Shown here piece by piece: positions 8,083-17,129 of a stretch of 64,000 nt of DNA. How positions within the stretch are numbered: position 1 is the stretch's first letter; every line of letters starts with the position of its first letter. The DNA is taken from NCBI GenBank assembly GCA_938017675.1, contig CALIJB010000025.1, forward strand, positions 1 through 64,000, read 5' to 3'. This stretch comes from an uncultured Candidatus Saccharibacteria bacterium. Lineage in GTDB: Bacteria; Patescibacteriota; Saccharimonadia; Saccharimonadales; Saccharimonadaceae. Made by a program: the position numbers and the translations under genes. The notes beneath the pieces were generated by a model. The model saw nothing but the letters and a program-made list of their open reading frames with translations, searched no databases and was not told the origin of the DNA.

Positions 8083-9906
8083 TTATTTTTTATTAGCGCG
8101 CTTTCGCTCATTGGCATCGAGGTAGCGTTTACGCAGGCGCAAGGACTTTGGTGTCACCTCCAACAGCTCGTCGTCCTCGATGAAGTCGATGCATTGCTCC
8201 AGGCTGAACTGTGTAAATGGCGTCAATTGCACTGTGCCGTCGGACGATTTGGAACGCATGTTGGTCAGATGCTTAGCCTTGCAGACGTTGATTTCGATGT
8301 CTTCTTGGCGGTTGTAAATGCCGACGATCATCCCGGCATAGACTTCCGTGCCCGGCCCAACCAAGAGTTCGCCGCGCGCCTCGGCCGCTTGCAGGGCATA
8401 CGGCGTTGTCGTGCCAGCCTCAAAGGCGATGAGCACGCCGCCGCGGGTCTTTGGCAATTTGCCGCCCAACGGTTGATAGCCATGTGGCAGGGAATTCATA
8501 ATCACCGTGCCTTTGGTGGCGGTCAATAGCACGTTGCGCAGGCCGATCAACGCCCTGGTCGGCAGTGCATAGGTCATACGGGTAGCGCCGCTGGCGGTGG
8601 TTTCTTGCGACTTCATTTCAGCGTGGCGCGCACCTAATTCTTGACTGATCGCGCCGATGAATTCGCTGCTAATTTCGATTTGTAGTTCCTCAATTGGCTC
8701 TTTTTCAACGCCGTCCTCGGTGATGGTGACCACTTGCGGGCGGCCAACTTCGAACTCAAAACCTTCGCGCCGCATGGTCTCGATCAAGACGCTCAGGTGC
8801 AGCTCGCCGCGGCCAGATACCGTAAAGCCGATGCCGTTTTCCTCGACGCGCAGCGCCACGTTGGTTTCTAGTTCCCGCCGCAGCCGGTCACCAATTTGCC
8901 GTGAGGTGGTAAATTCGCCCTCGCGCCCTTTCATCGGGCTGGTGTTTGGACCGAGGTACATGCTCAGCGTCGGTGCTTCAATGGCAATCGCCGGCAAGGC
9001 TTCAGGCTGTTCTTTATCAGCAATCGTATCGCCAATGTGCGCCTCGCTGACGCCGACCAACGCCACGATGTCGCCAGCAAACGCCTCGTCAAGCTCCTCG
9101 CGGTTCAGTCCGCGGTAACCAAAAACTTTCTCAATTCGCGCTGAGCCCGACACTTCGCCGTGCTTCATCAAACTAACTGCCAGACCGCGCTTGACCGACC
9201 CGCGTGCAATCCGCCCAATGGCATATTTGCCTTGAAAGGTGTCGTACTGCAAACTGGTCACCAGCATCTGAAACCCGCCGTCAGCCGTGACACTCGGCGC
9301 CGGGATATCGGTAATAATCGCCTCAAAAATCGGTGTGAGATCGGCGTCTTCACTCGGGTCAGTAGGGATCTCCCGCCACGCCTTGCCATCGCGTCCAACG
9401 GCGTAATAAATCGGATATTGCAGGTGAGCATCATCAGTCGCTAGCTCCAAAAATAGATCACTTAGCTCATCTTCGACTTCGGCGATTCGTCTGGCTGGCT
9501 TATCAATTTTATTGATCACCACTACTGGCTTCAATCCCAGCTCCAGCGCCTTACTCAGCACAAACTTGGTCTGCGGCATCGGTCCTTCTTGCGCATCGAC
9601 GATGAGCAGCACGCCGTCCGCCATCTGCAGTGTCCGCTCGACCTCGCCCGAAAAGTCAGCGTGTCCCGGTGTGTCGATGATGTTAATTTTATAATCACCG
9701 TAAAAAATCGAGGTTTGTTTGGCGGTGATGGTGATACCGCGCTCGTGCTCCTGATCGCCCGAATCCATGATCAGTTCCTGGCTCATCTCAGCCTGGTTGT
9801 CGCGAAATGTGCGCGACTGTTTGAGCAGCCCGTCAACCATGGTCGTCTTGCCGTGATCGACGTGGGCAATAATGGCAATATTTCGAATCTTGCTAGCGTC
9901 CTTCAT
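8083..9906 (-). CDS. typA: Ribosome-associated translational GTPase TypA/BipA
   Basis: 607 residues from ATG 9906, the usual BipA length; the longer open frame to 9960 would add 18 atypical residues. BipA is an EF-G-like GTPase acting in ribosome assembly and stress adaptation. G motifs: AHVDHGKTT, RGITI, DTPGHADFSGEVER, NKIDKP; C-terminal part has the YAGMIVGIYNR region typical of the BipA-specific domain. A TACAAT box at about 9957-9952 gives a leader of roughly 40 nt. Ends 28 nt before the glucosidase start. Confidence 0.95.
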   Translation of the reverse strand: MKDASKIRNIAIIAHVDHGKTTMVDGLLKQSRTFRDNQAEMSQELIMDSGDQEHERGITITAKQTSIFYGDYKINIIDTPGHADFSGEVERTLQMADGVLLIVDAQEGPMPQTKFVLSKALELGLKPVVVINKIDKPARRIAEVEDELSDLFLELATDDAHLQYPIYYAVGRDGKAWREIPTDPSEDADLTPIFEAIITDIPAPSVTADGGFQMLVTSLQYDTFQGKYAIGRIARGSVKRGLAVSLMKHGEVSGSARIEKVFGYRGLNREELDEAFAGDIVALVGVSEAHIGDTIADKEQPEALPAIAIEAPTLSMYLGPNTSPMKGREGEFTTSRQIGDRLRRELETNVALRVEENGIGFTVSGRGELHLSVLIETMRREGFEFEVGRPQVVTITEDGVEKEPIEELQIEISSEFIGAISQELGARHAEMKSQETTASGATRMTYALPTRALIGLRNVLLTATKGTVIMNSLPHGYQPLGGKLPKTRGGVLIAFEAGTTTPYALQAAEARGELLVGPGTEVYAGMIVGIYNRQEDIEINVCKAKHLTNMRSKSSDGTVQLTPFTQFSLEQCIDFIEDDELLEVTPKSLRLRKRYLDANERKRANKK

Positions 9907-9984
9907 AAAAATATGGTCTGATGTTAACGCAGACCTTCCTTTGGTTGTTAATTGTAGCACAGATGAGCGGGGATGGGAAGTATG

Positions 9985-11151
9985 CTACTGCGGTGAAGCT
10001 TGCTCATCAAGCTTTAGCTGCACGAAAACAGCTAGTCCTGATAAAACCACCAGTATCCAACCAGCGATGAAAACGCTTTGGTTTGACAAAACTCCAAATA
10101 CAAACGTTAGCGGTATGAGGACAATTCGTCCCACGGCATTTATCACCGAACCAGAACCTGTGCGGTATCGCGACGGCAACTGGTGTTGTATCTGTGCGGT
10201 AAAATGAAATAACAGCGCCCCCGAGACCACCGCTATTAAAACCTGCGCGGCGATAGTTATCCATAAATTACTGCCTACCGAAAGCGCGAGCGACGCCAAG
10301 CCTAGTAAAATCGACAGAACTATATTTATTCGCTTTGAACTGAGGTACTTAACCAACGAGCCGCCCAGTCCGCCCAAGCCTTCTATGAACGATCCAGCTA
10401 TGCCAAATACTATCGCCGGAGCCGACAGCGCAATATACCACAGCTGATAAGCTTCGCGATTCATCTTTTGGATACAAAAGACTATCATAATCGCAGTCAT
10501 TAGCCAAAGTAGGCTTTTACTTTTGAAAACGCATTTGAATGTATTTTTAGTATGTTTGATAAGTTTTTCATCAGCCACCTCGCGGCTAATTTTTGCATCC
10601 TTATAAATTAGATAGCAAACCATAGACATCGCAATTGGAACAATTGTTAAGTTAAACGCCAGCAGCAGCGAATGTTCGCCGATCCAGCCGCCTAAAAAGT
10701 TACTGATAATTAACGCTATCCCGCCTAAAGTTTCGTATAGTCCTAGTGCTCGATTAAAATTCCTGGCGTGCCCTTGCTCCTCGAGCAGCGTATCGTAAAT
10801 CATAGCTGCGCCAGTTCCGCTCGAAAAAGCATCATGAAGACCCCAAATCGTCACAGCGGCGGCGTACATAAAGATATTATCGCTAGCGCCGGCCATCAAG
10901 CTGCTAATTCCTAAGAACAGCCCAGCCAGCACCATTGAACCCTTGCGGCTCCAGCGATCCGCGATAATTCCTGATGGAATTTCGGTCAGAATAGACGATA
11001 TCAGCAGAACAATCGCGATCAAACTAATTCCAAAATTGTCAATGCCGATACTTCTTATGAATAATTTCTCAATTGAATACCAAAGTACAAAGCTTAAGAA
11101 GAACTTGCCAACATACAGCGGAAGCAGCCTCTTCATGACAGCTTTCTTCAT
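9985..11151 (-). CDS. MFS-type transporter
   Basis: 388 residues, about 12 hydrophobic segments. The signature between helices 2 and 3 is visible (GIIADRWSRKGSMVLAG), as in drug or metabolite exporters of the major facilitator superfamily. Substrate unknown. ATG 11151 is leaderless: TATAAT (11163-11158) then 6 nt. Followed, on the same strand, by typA. Confidence 0.88.
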   Translation of the reverse strand: MKKAVMKRLLPLYVGKFFLSFVLWYSIEKLFIRSIGIDNFGISLIAIVLLISSILTEIPSGIIADRWSRKGSMVLAGLFLGISSLMAGASDNIFMYAAAVTIWGLHDAFSSGTGAAMIYDTLLEEQGHARNFNRALGLYETLGGIALIISNFLGGWIGEHSLLLAFNLTIVPIAMSMVCYLIYKDAKISREVADEKLIKHTKNTFKCVFKSKSLLWLMTAIMIVFCIQKMNREAYQLWYIALSAPAIVFGIAGSFIEGLGGLGGSLVKYLSSKRINIVLSILLGLASLALSVGSNLWITIAAQVLIAVVSGALLFHFTAQIQHQLPSRYRTGSGSVINAVGRIVLIPLTFVFGVLSNQSVFIAGWILVVLSGLAVFVQLKLDEQASPQ

Positions 11152-11208
11152 ATTCTAATTATAATGCGTGACAGCGTTATTTTGAAGGTCTATGACAATA
11201 ATTTGAAT

Positions 11209-11283
11209 TGGTGCGGGTAGAGGGAGTCGAACCCTCGTCTCATGCTTGGGAAGCATACATAATAGCCGTTATACGATACCCGC
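11209..11283 (-). tRNA. tRNA-Gly (CCC anticodon), CCA encoded
   Basis: Cloverleaf on the minus strand: acceptor GCGGGTA/TACCCGC, anticodon loop TTCCCAA (anticodon CCC), T-arm with GTTCGACTC and a D-loop containing GG. The 3' CCA is encoded at 11211-11209. Confidence 0.93.
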
Positions 11284-11338
11284 GCTGACTATATTATACA
11301 CTATGCTTTGGCTATTTTCGCAGGCCGCCACCTCCGGA

Positions 11339-11366
11339 TTGACATAACCGGTTTCCTTGCTACAAT
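11339..11366 (+). promoter_or_regulatory. Promoter of the CAP-domain gene
   Basis: TTGACA (11339-11344), 16-nt spacer, TACAAT (11361-11366), then 6 nt to ATG 11373. The complete -35/-10 pair supports the leaderless interpretation. Confidence 0.8.
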
Positions 11367-11372
11367 CAAAGT

Positions 11373-12224
11373 ATGAAAAAACAAAAACTTGTAATTATCC
11401 TAGTTATTTTAATACTAGCGGGGGTAGGAATAGGCTTATATATTGCTGTGCGTGCTGCGTCGAAAGACGCGGGTAGTACTAATCAGCAGCAAAAGACAAC
11501 TACCAATTCTAATTCTGGCTCTGATAATTCCGATTCTAGCAATAACTCTAACGGCAGTAAGTTTAGCACAAGCTCTAATTCTAAACAAACTACGTCGAAT
11601 CAGCAAGAGAAGAAGTCTGAAAAACCGCAGCCAAACCAAAAAGAGCAGAGAATTGATCCCGTACGTCCGAAGCATAATCCAGCCCCGCAACCACCGGCGA
11701 GTCCAGCCGCGCCGCCGAAAAACAACCAGCGGCCAGCTCCACAGTCTCAGCAGCCCGGTAATTCGCAGCAGCCTGCGCCGAATCCGCAGCCAAATCCAAC
11801 TCCAAATCCGCAGCCGCAACCGGCAGACCAAGATAAAAAGTATGACATAGGCCCGCCAGATGCTTTGGAGATTCTTGAGCTGATTAATTATGCTCGTAGT
11901 AAAGAAAATCTGAAGCCGTTTAAAATGTACGAGCCGCTTAATCGAACGGCGCAGTGGATGGCGAATGATATGAAAGAGAATAATTATTTTAGCCATTATA
12001 AACCGGGCACAACTATTCCGCACGGACTGCTTAAAGCGAGGTCTGTCTGTAATGCGCCGGCCGAGAATTTGGTGCAAACTTCGCCGCCAGACCTGCACAC
12101 CAGCCGCGTAGCATTCAACGCCTGGATGCAATCGCCGCCGCACAGGCAATCCATCATGTCGAGCACTTACACGCTAACTGGATTTGGCATCGCCGACAAT
12201 AAGATTGTGGAGCATTTTTGTTGA
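11373..12224 (+). CDS. Membrane-anchored CAP-domain (SCP/PR-1-like) surface protein
   Basis: 283 residues. An N-terminal transmembrane anchor (about 5-28) is followed by a Ser/Asn then Pro/Gln-rich linker (about 35-150) and a C-terminal CAP domain (about 160-283) with LINYARSKENLKPF, a YFSHYKPG segment containing the characteristic His, APAENL, and AFNAWMQSPPHRQSIMSS. CAP proteins are extracellular; bacterial members bind or modify envelope components. The linker would hold the domain away from the membrane, suitable for an episymbiont surface. Leaderless start. Confidence 0.9.
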   Translation: MKKQKLVIILVILILAGVGIGLYIAVRAASKDAGSTNQQQKTTTNSNSGSDNSDSSNNSNGSKFSTSSNSKQTTSNQQEKKSEKPQPNQKEQRIDPVRPKHNPAPQPPASPAAPPKNNQRPAPQSQQPGNSQQPAPNPQPNPTPNPQPQPADQDKKYDIGPPDALEILELINYARSKENLKPFKMYEPLNRTAQWMANDMKENNYFSHYKPGTTIPHGLLKARSVCNAPAENLVQTSPPDLHTSRVAFNAWMQSPPHRQSIMSSTYTLTGFGIADNKIVEHFC

Positions 12225-12316
12225 ACTAAGTGTTCGAGTCTTTGCCTGTAGAACGGTGTAATGCATTGAGAAGTATAGATACAACTAGGCGTCACGTAGT
12301 TTGATATAATGAAAAC

Positions 12317-12493
12317 ATGGAATGGATTTTTGATGGAATTGGCACATCGATAGTAACTTTTATTTTAGGAATATTCTTTGGTGGTAGTATTGGTTATAAT
12401 ATAGCTATTCATAAAGAATCATTTAAGCAGAAACAAAAAGCGGGCAATAATTCGCTTCAAATCCAAACAGGTAGAGTTAGTGATGACAAATAA
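12317..12493 (+). CDS. 58-residue membrane protein with KAGNNS-QIQ tag
   Basis: A short gene with a leaderless promoter: TATAAT (12305-12310), 6 nt, ATG 12317. The protein begins MEWIFDGIGTS, has one transmembrane segment (about 12-34, with GIFFGGSIGYNIA), then a basic stretch and the tag KAGNNSLQIQTG before the stop. The same tag begins the next protein, encoded by an adjacent near-identical 36-nt repeat in another frame. The gene overlaps the next start by 11 nt, implying translational coupling. Small membrane proteins with this tag are known to me from other bacteria without a defined role. Confidence 0.75.
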   Translation: MEWIFDGIGTSIVTFILGIFFGGSIGYNIAIHKESFKQKQKAGNNSLQIQTGRVSDDK

Positions 12494-12538
12494 GCAAACG
12501 GCAAAAGCGGGCAATAATTCGCATCAAATCCAAATAGG
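12436..12538 (+). repeat. 36-nt direct repeat encoding the KAGNNS-QIQ tag
   Basis: Copies at 12436-12471 and 12503-12538 differ at only two positions and are offset by 67 nt, so they are read in different frames: the first by the 58-residue gene, the second by the next gene. Both frames give K-A-G-N-N-S-x-Q-I-Q-x-G. Confidence 0.85.
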
Positions 12539-13565
12539 CACAGCGACTTTTACGGGAGTTGATGAAAAACGAGTGCGCGAGATTGTAGATGAAAAGCTGC
12601 TGATTGCGTTAAAAGATTTTAGCGAAGAAGCAAATAAGATTGCCGTACAGCGAAGCGGACAATTTAACGATAAATTAATAAATAGAGTGCTTACAGAAGA
12701 TTTGTTGCACGCATTTGCAGATCCATCTTCTCAATTACTGTTAATAGAAGCACAAAAGCACGCCGCTTCAACTGAGCGTGAATCAGATTATAATCTATTG
12801 TCTGAACTAATGGTGTATCGCTTTAAGGAAGGAATGAACCGTAACATTAGAGCTGGTGTTTCGAGGGCGATTGAGGTCGTTGATCAAATATCAGATGAGG
12901 CATTATTGGCACTTACTGTTTATCACGCTTTAGCGTACTTTACTTCAGCCGCTGGAAATATGCAAGTTGGCTTCAAGGCGCTGGATAGCCTTTTTGGGAA
13001 ACTATTCTATGCTGAATTGCCAACTGGTACTGAGTGGCTTGATCATCTAGATATTTTGGATACCGTCAGAATTTCTAATTTCGGTGGCATGAAATTATTA
13101 GAGGACTATTGGTATGAAAGTTTTGATGGTTATGTGAAAAAAGGCATAAAAGTGGATTCAGACAATTACAAGGAGGTGGGTAAACTATTAGTAGAGGAAC
13201 CGCAATTGGCCGGATTGTTGGTCAAAAATTCGTTTGATATGAATTATGTAAAGATAGAGGTGTCTAATAAGCATCAAATAGACCAGCGAGACATAGCTGT
13301 CACTGATTACAAAGGCATTGTACGCAATAGGCCGCTCCATGATAGTGAAATTACAGTATTGGAGGAAATATACGATTTATATGATGGTCAGTGTATGGAC
13401 AAGCAAGATTTTATAAGTGAAATTGAAAAATATTCCAACCTTAAAAAGCTTCGAGAATGGTGGAATACATTAAGCGAATATTCGATTCAAATAACGTCTG
13501 TCGGTAAAGCTTTAGCGCACTCAAATGCTCAAAGAATAGATAAAAACTTACCACCACTAGATTAG
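12483..13565 (+). CDS. LPO_1073/Vpar_1526-like protein with N-terminal KAGNNS-QIQ tag
   Basis: 360 residues from ATG 12483 (an in-frame GTG is at 12480). The N-terminus carries the KAGNNSHQIQIG tag, then a segment of the VDEKRVREIVDEKL type and a long alpha-helical body. Tag, linker and helical body match my memory of the family named LPO_1073/Vpar_1526, scattered among bacteria with no known function. No membrane segment; soluble. It overlaps the 58-residue tagged membrane protein, so the two are probably one functional unit. AT-rich relative to neighbours, consistent with transfer. Confidence 0.7.
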   Translation: MTNKQTAKAGNNSHQIQIGTATFTGVDEKRVREIVDEKLLIALKDFSEEANKIAVQRSGQFNDKLINRVLTEDLLHAFADPSSQLLLIEAQKHAASTERESDYNLLSELMVYRFKEGMNRNIRAGVSRAIEVVDQISDEALLALTVYHALAYFTSAAGNMQVGFKALDSLFGKLFYAELPTGTEWLDHLDILDTVRISNFGGMKLLEDYWYESFDGYVKKGIKVDSDNYKEVGKLLVEEPQLAGLLVKNSFDMNYVKIEVSNKHQIDQRDIAVTDYKGIVRNRPLHDSEITVLEEIYDLYDGQCMDKQDFISEIEKYSNLKKLREWWNTLSEYSIQITSVGKALAHSNAQRIDKNLPPLD

Positions 13566-13657
13566 CAGTTATCTACCCTTGCCTACTACATATCAATTCG
13601 GAACTAAAACGAAAACAGTCACCCATTCGGGCGACAAAATCTCAGAAAGTTCCATTT

Positions 13658-13733
13658 TGGTGCGGGTTAGGAGACTCTAACTCCTGGCCTCTTCCATGGC
13701 AAGGAAGCGCTCTAACAACTGAGCTAAACCCGC
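13658..13733 (-). tRNA. tRNA-Gly (GCC anticodon), CCA encoded, unusual elbow
   Basis: Acceptor GCGGGTT/AACCCGC, anticodon loop TTGCCAT (GCC), T-stem AGGAG/CTCCT, CCA at 13660-13658. The T-loop reads TTAGAGT instead of TTCRANY (position 56 is A) and the D-loop AGTTGTTA instead of AGTTGGTA (position 19 is T). The near-universal G19-C56 tertiary pair would thus be a U19-A56 pair. Confidence 0.92.
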
Positions 13734-13866
13734 ATAATGTTTGCTGCGTATCTCGCCGGCAAAGCGTCATAATTTTGCGAACTTGCCTACGATGTGCGAT
13801 GCAACAGCCAATCTTTCGATTACATAGTAAGTATAGCAAACAAAACCGCCCATTTCAATAATCTTC

Positions 13867-14658
13867 TCACCAATTTCTCTTCGTATGATCTGGCGTGGCG
13901 TCTTTGTAATCTTCTAGGTGCTGGTTTCTTTCCTGGGATTTGCGCTGTTCGTTGTAGGCGTCGATGAATCGCTTGTCCAATTCTTTGAGCTTGCTGTCGG
14001 TGCTGCCCGTGTCAACTTTTTCTTTATCACCAGGGTTGGTGACTGAAATGCCCTGGTCGCCGTTTCTGAGCTGTTTTATCTGTGCCAATTTTTGCCGGAT
14101 TCGCTGTTCAATAACGATTGCCGTTTTGCCGTCGTCATTGTTCGCGTCGACTGTTTGGCTGGCAAATTGCACGCTGCAACTATCCTCGCCGTCGTGCAGT
14201 ACGGCGTTTGCTTCGTCGTAGCGGATGATTGCCTGGTCGTAGCGTTTTTCGCTGGCGAGGGCGTCTGCTTGCGCCTCAATTGACAGCGCCAAGTTGATGC
14301 GGACAGGGCATTCGCGAGTTTTCGGCGCTTTTTGCAGGGCTTGGCGGAATTGTTTTTCTGCCAAGTCGTAGCGGGCTTGCTTAAATAAAGCGTTCCCGTC
14401 GTTAAAAAATACTTTATAAGATTCAAATAAATTCATGGCATAAATTGGCGATAAGCGGAAGGAAGCCTGGCTGTTGTCGCCGTCTTTATAGGCGGCGTGC
14501 GCTGCTAGCGACAGCAGAGGAAAACTCGTCAATTTAATAGCAACCAGCAGAATCACCGCGCAAGCAGGGAACGAATAGCGGAGCAGTTTCTGGCGTTTTT
14601 CTCGGCGGATTTTTTCAAAATCTAGTTTTTTCAGGTCAAATGGACGATTCTTACTCAC
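13867..14658 (-). CDS. BatC-like TPR protein
   Basis: 263 residues. One N-terminal transmembrane segment (about 25-47), then TPR-like helices (about 78-150; NALFKQARYDLAEKQFRQAL and KRYDQAIIRYDEANAVL) and a charged C-terminal tail. This is the layout of BatC, the TPR partner of the VWA proteins BatA and BatB. GTG start at 14658 overlaps the BatB-like stop by 8 nt. Last gene of the moxR-bat operon. Role inferred from context. Confidence 0.8.
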   Translation of the reverse strand: MSKNRPFDLKKLDFEKIRREKRQKLLRYSFPACAVILLVAIKLTSFPLLSLAAHAAYKDGDNSQASFRLSPIYAMNLFESYKVFFNDGNALFKQARYDLAEKQFRQALQKAPKTRECPVRINLALSIEAQADALASEKRYDQAIIRYDEANAVLHDGEDSCSVQFASQTVDANNDDGKTAIVIEQRIRQKLAQIKQLRNGDQGISVTNPGDKEKVDTGSTDSKLKELDKRFIDAYNEQRKSQERNQHLEDYKDATPDHTKRNW

Positions 14659-15652
14659 GATTTTCTCCCTCCGACGGCATTATATTCTGAAGTTTGCATA
14701 GAGGCAAATAGATATTTCTGATTTCAAAGGCCAGCAAAACAGCAGCCGTAAATATCGCTATCCAATATACATCATTGTAGCCGTCGAACGAGCGACTACT
14801 ATTGACAGCTTTGTCGACTGAACCGTTCTTGACGACAGTGTCAATAGAATCTGGGGTTTGCCGGTGCGTGTACGGTAAACCTGTTTGACTGGCAATGTTT
14901 TTAAGATTTGTCTCGTCGATTTTCGATACGGCATATTTCAAATCTGGCCCGCGCAAGTAAAAACCGTCAAAGCCGCCGCTGTAGCTTGGCGTTTTCATTT
15001 TTCCGCCGTTGGCAGTGCCATATCCCATGATCGCGCCGCCGCCCAGCAGAGGCTTTAAGCTGGCGAATGACTTTGGCGAGGCGTCGCTGGTTTGTTCGCC
15101 GTCGCCCAGGTAAAATAGCAGCGAGGTGCGCTCGGGATTTTTATGCTTGGTGCGAGTAATTTCCGAGGCGATGGTGTCAATCGGTGTATCAATTGAGCTG
15201 CCCATGGCATAGCTTTCGCTAATGACATTTACCGTGTCAACTGCCGATTCAAACATTCTGACATCTGTCGATAACGGCGAATCAACGAAAGCTTTATTGT
15301 TGAAAGTTATTAGGCTAAATCGCGCACCAACCAGCTTTTTGGCAATTTCTTTGGCGTCGCGGCGCATGCCGTTGATTCGCGGCTGACCGTTGTCATAATC
15401 CTCGGCAGCAGAACTCATCGTTGTATCTATTACAACATAAACATCGACTAGCGGCGCGCCCCATTCTTTCACTTCTCCAGGAACAGCTGGGCGAAAACAA
15501 GCGGCAATGATGAGCAAGACAATACAGAACCGCCGCAGCCACGCTCGCCGGTTAGATATTGGTTTGGAGAAAATTCTCCAGCTGGTAAAAATTGCAGCAA
15601 CTACCAGAATTATCAGCAGCAGATACCACGGCAAAATCGGTTGCATTATCAT
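14651..15652 (-). CDS. BatB-like membrane VWA-domain protein
   Basis: 333 residues. Two N-terminal membrane segments, a VWA domain with MIDAS-like DTTMSS near residue 75-80, SLITFNNKA and a late YLGDGEQTSD segment, then a C-terminal membrane helix, as in BatB. The start at 15652 gives a 4-nt ATGA overlap with the upstream VWA gene, so the longer frame to 15667 is unlikely. Bat proteins support envelope integrity and stress or oxygen tolerance in other bacteria; in this organism that is inference. Confidence 0.82.
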   Translation of the reverse strand: MIMQPILPWYLLLIILVVAAIFTSWRIFSKPISNRRAWLRRFCIVLLIIAACFRPAVPGEVKEWGAPLVDVYVVIDTTMSSAAEDYDNGQPRINGMRRDAKEIAKKLVGARFSLITFNNKAFVDSPLSTDVRMFESAVDTVNVISESYAMGSSIDTPIDTIASEITRTKHKNPERTSLLFYLGDGEQTSDASPKSFASLKPLLGGGAIMGYGTANGGKMKTPSYSGGFDGFYLRGPDLKYAVSKIDETNLKNIASQTGLPYTHRQTPDSIDTVVKNGSVDKAVNSSRSFDGYNDVYWIAIFTAAVLLAFEIRNIYLPLCKLQNIMPSEGENRE

Positions 15653-16659
15653 ATGCGAAGCCTCCAATCGATAATAATGAGGGAAATTATGATAATAAGC
15701 ATGCCGTATAGTAATAATTGCGGCTGATCGGTGCGAGTAACGCGCGGCGTGCCTTTGAAGCGGGAGGCGTCTTGGGCGGCGATTTTTTGGACAATGTTTG
15801 GAATTGTGTTTTTGTCGCGCAGTGCGTAGTAATCGCCGTTTGTCGCCAGCATGGTTCGCTTCAATTCTGCCGCTTCGGCCTCGCGATTTTTATTACTATT
15901 CGGGTAAATGCCGTATACGCGGATATCCTTTTGCTTGGCGAGTTCTGCTGCTTCGGGTAGGGAAAGTATCGGCGTGCCAGCCAGCTGGTTGTCGGTTCCT
16001 AGAATGATGCTCCGGGAGCGTTTGCTGTCTAACTTGTCGAAGCGGCCGATACAACTCGCTAGCCCGTCGCCGATTAGTGACGAGCCTTGCCCGTTCGAAA
16101 CTACCGTACCAGATAAAATATCGAAATATTCCAGCGTTCCAGGCGGCGTCAATGCCTTTTCGATCAGCGCTAATTTACTATCGATGAGGCTGGCGTCGTC
16201 TGTCAAGGGAAATATCACTGCCGGCGAGCGGTCAAACAGTACTAAACCGAGCCGTTCGCCGTCAAATTTTCGCGCCAATGTGCGGTAAGTTTTAATAATC
16301 TCTACGTCATATTCATACATCGACCGCGATACGTCAAGGCACAGCACAATGTCGCGATTTTTCACCTCGGGAGAAACGACGGCTACCGACGACGGGCGGC
16401 CAGTGAGAATAATCATCATAACTAGCAGGAGTGCGTGCAGTCCCAGCACAGCCGCTAATAGTTTTTTATACCGTTTGACCTGCTGAATATAGAGCGGGAA
16501 AGCGCGCAGCCGCGATGTATTAGCGATAGGGAGTTTTTTTCTAGGCGCGTCATGGCGTTTCAATCGGCTGTATCGGCGGAGTATAATCGGCGCGGCAAAC
16601 CACAGCAGGGCGATAACTATAATTAACGCCAGCGACAATTGCCAGAAAACTAATTCCAT
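15649..16659 (-). CDS. BatA-like membrane VWA-domain protein
   Basis: 336 residues. Hydrophobic helices near 5-28 and 70-90, a VWA domain (about 105-300) with perfect MIDAS motif DVSRSM and downstream GLVLFDRSPAVIFPLTDD and ILGTDNQLAG segments, and a C-terminal membrane helix. Typical BatA architecture: the metal-dependent VWA domain binds partner proteins outside the membrane. Overlaps its neighbours on both sides by 4 and 10 nt, so translation is coupled along the operon. Confidence 0.86.
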   Translation of the reverse strand: MELVFWQLSLALIIVIALLWFAAPIILRRYSRLKRHDAPRKKLPIANTSRLRAFPLYIQQVKRYKKLLAAVLGLHALLLVMMIILTGRPSSVAVVSPEVKNRDIVLCLDVSRSMYEYDVEIIKTYRTLARKFDGERLGLVLFDRSPAVIFPLTDDASLIDSKLALIEKALTPPGTLEYFDILSGTVVSNGQGSSLIGDGLASCIGRFDKLDSKRSRSIILGTDNQLAGTPILSLPEAAELAKQKDIRVYGIYPNSNKNREAEAAELKRTMLATNGDYYALRDKNTIPNIVQKIAAQDASRFKGTPRVTRTDQPQLLLYGMLIIIISLIIIDWRLRI

Positions 16660-17129
16660 GCCGCTACCGTCTTTCTGGCGAGCGCCGCTGCCTCGGCAAC
16701 GCTGCCTTGTTCGACCGCGGTAAATTCAGGAATATAGAATTTTTTGATGGCGGCCGCCAATGTCTTGTAACGAGTCTTTTCTAAGTCTCGCAGCGTCAAC
16801 GTGTCAACGCGGTGGCCGTTTATCTCAACGACGAACATGCGAAGAATATGGCTTAATTTCTGGTGGGCTTTACGCGAGGATAGCTTTCCGGCGGTGTGAT
16901 TTTGTTCAATTTCGTCGATTAGCCGTTGGTATTTCTGTTTCAAATCAGTCAAATCTGGCGGCCTGTACGGTTTTGGTTTGAGCGTAGCCAGGCTGCGGTG
17001 AGAGCGGCGGCGAGTAGAGTAAAACACAAATCCGTACCATAAAATAATCGCGCTTAAAAGCAAGCAGCCGATAACCAGCCACAGCGGGTCATAATCTACC
17101 CATTCGCGAAGCTCAGTGCCAGCGCGCAT
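16650..17129 (-). CDS. BatX/DUF4381-like single-pass membrane protein
   Basis: 159 residues: one transmembrane helix near 17-37 and a helical cytoplasmic domain with KLSSRKAHQKLSHILRMFV and a C-terminal amphipathic part. Sequence, length and position between the DUF58 and BatA genes match the DUF4381-type protein of MoxR-Bat operons. It overlaps the DUF58 stop by 17 nt. Confidence 0.65.
   Translation of the reverse strand: MRAGTELREWVDYDPLWLVIGCLLLSAIILWYGFVFYSTRRRSHRSLATLKPKPYRPPDLTDLKQKYQRLIDEIEQNHTAGKLSSRKAHQKLSHILRMFVVEINGHRVDTLTLRDLEKTRYKTLAAAIKKFYIPEFTAVEQGSVAEAAALARKTVAAWN

Noticed and set aside
8657..9118. 153-residue plus-strand frame inside typA
   Set aside because: Antisense shadow of a highly conserved gene with strong codon bias.
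12240..12316. Possible riboswitch before the KAGNNS gene pair
   Set aside because: The first gene is leaderless (6 nt after TATAAT), leaving no room for a leader.
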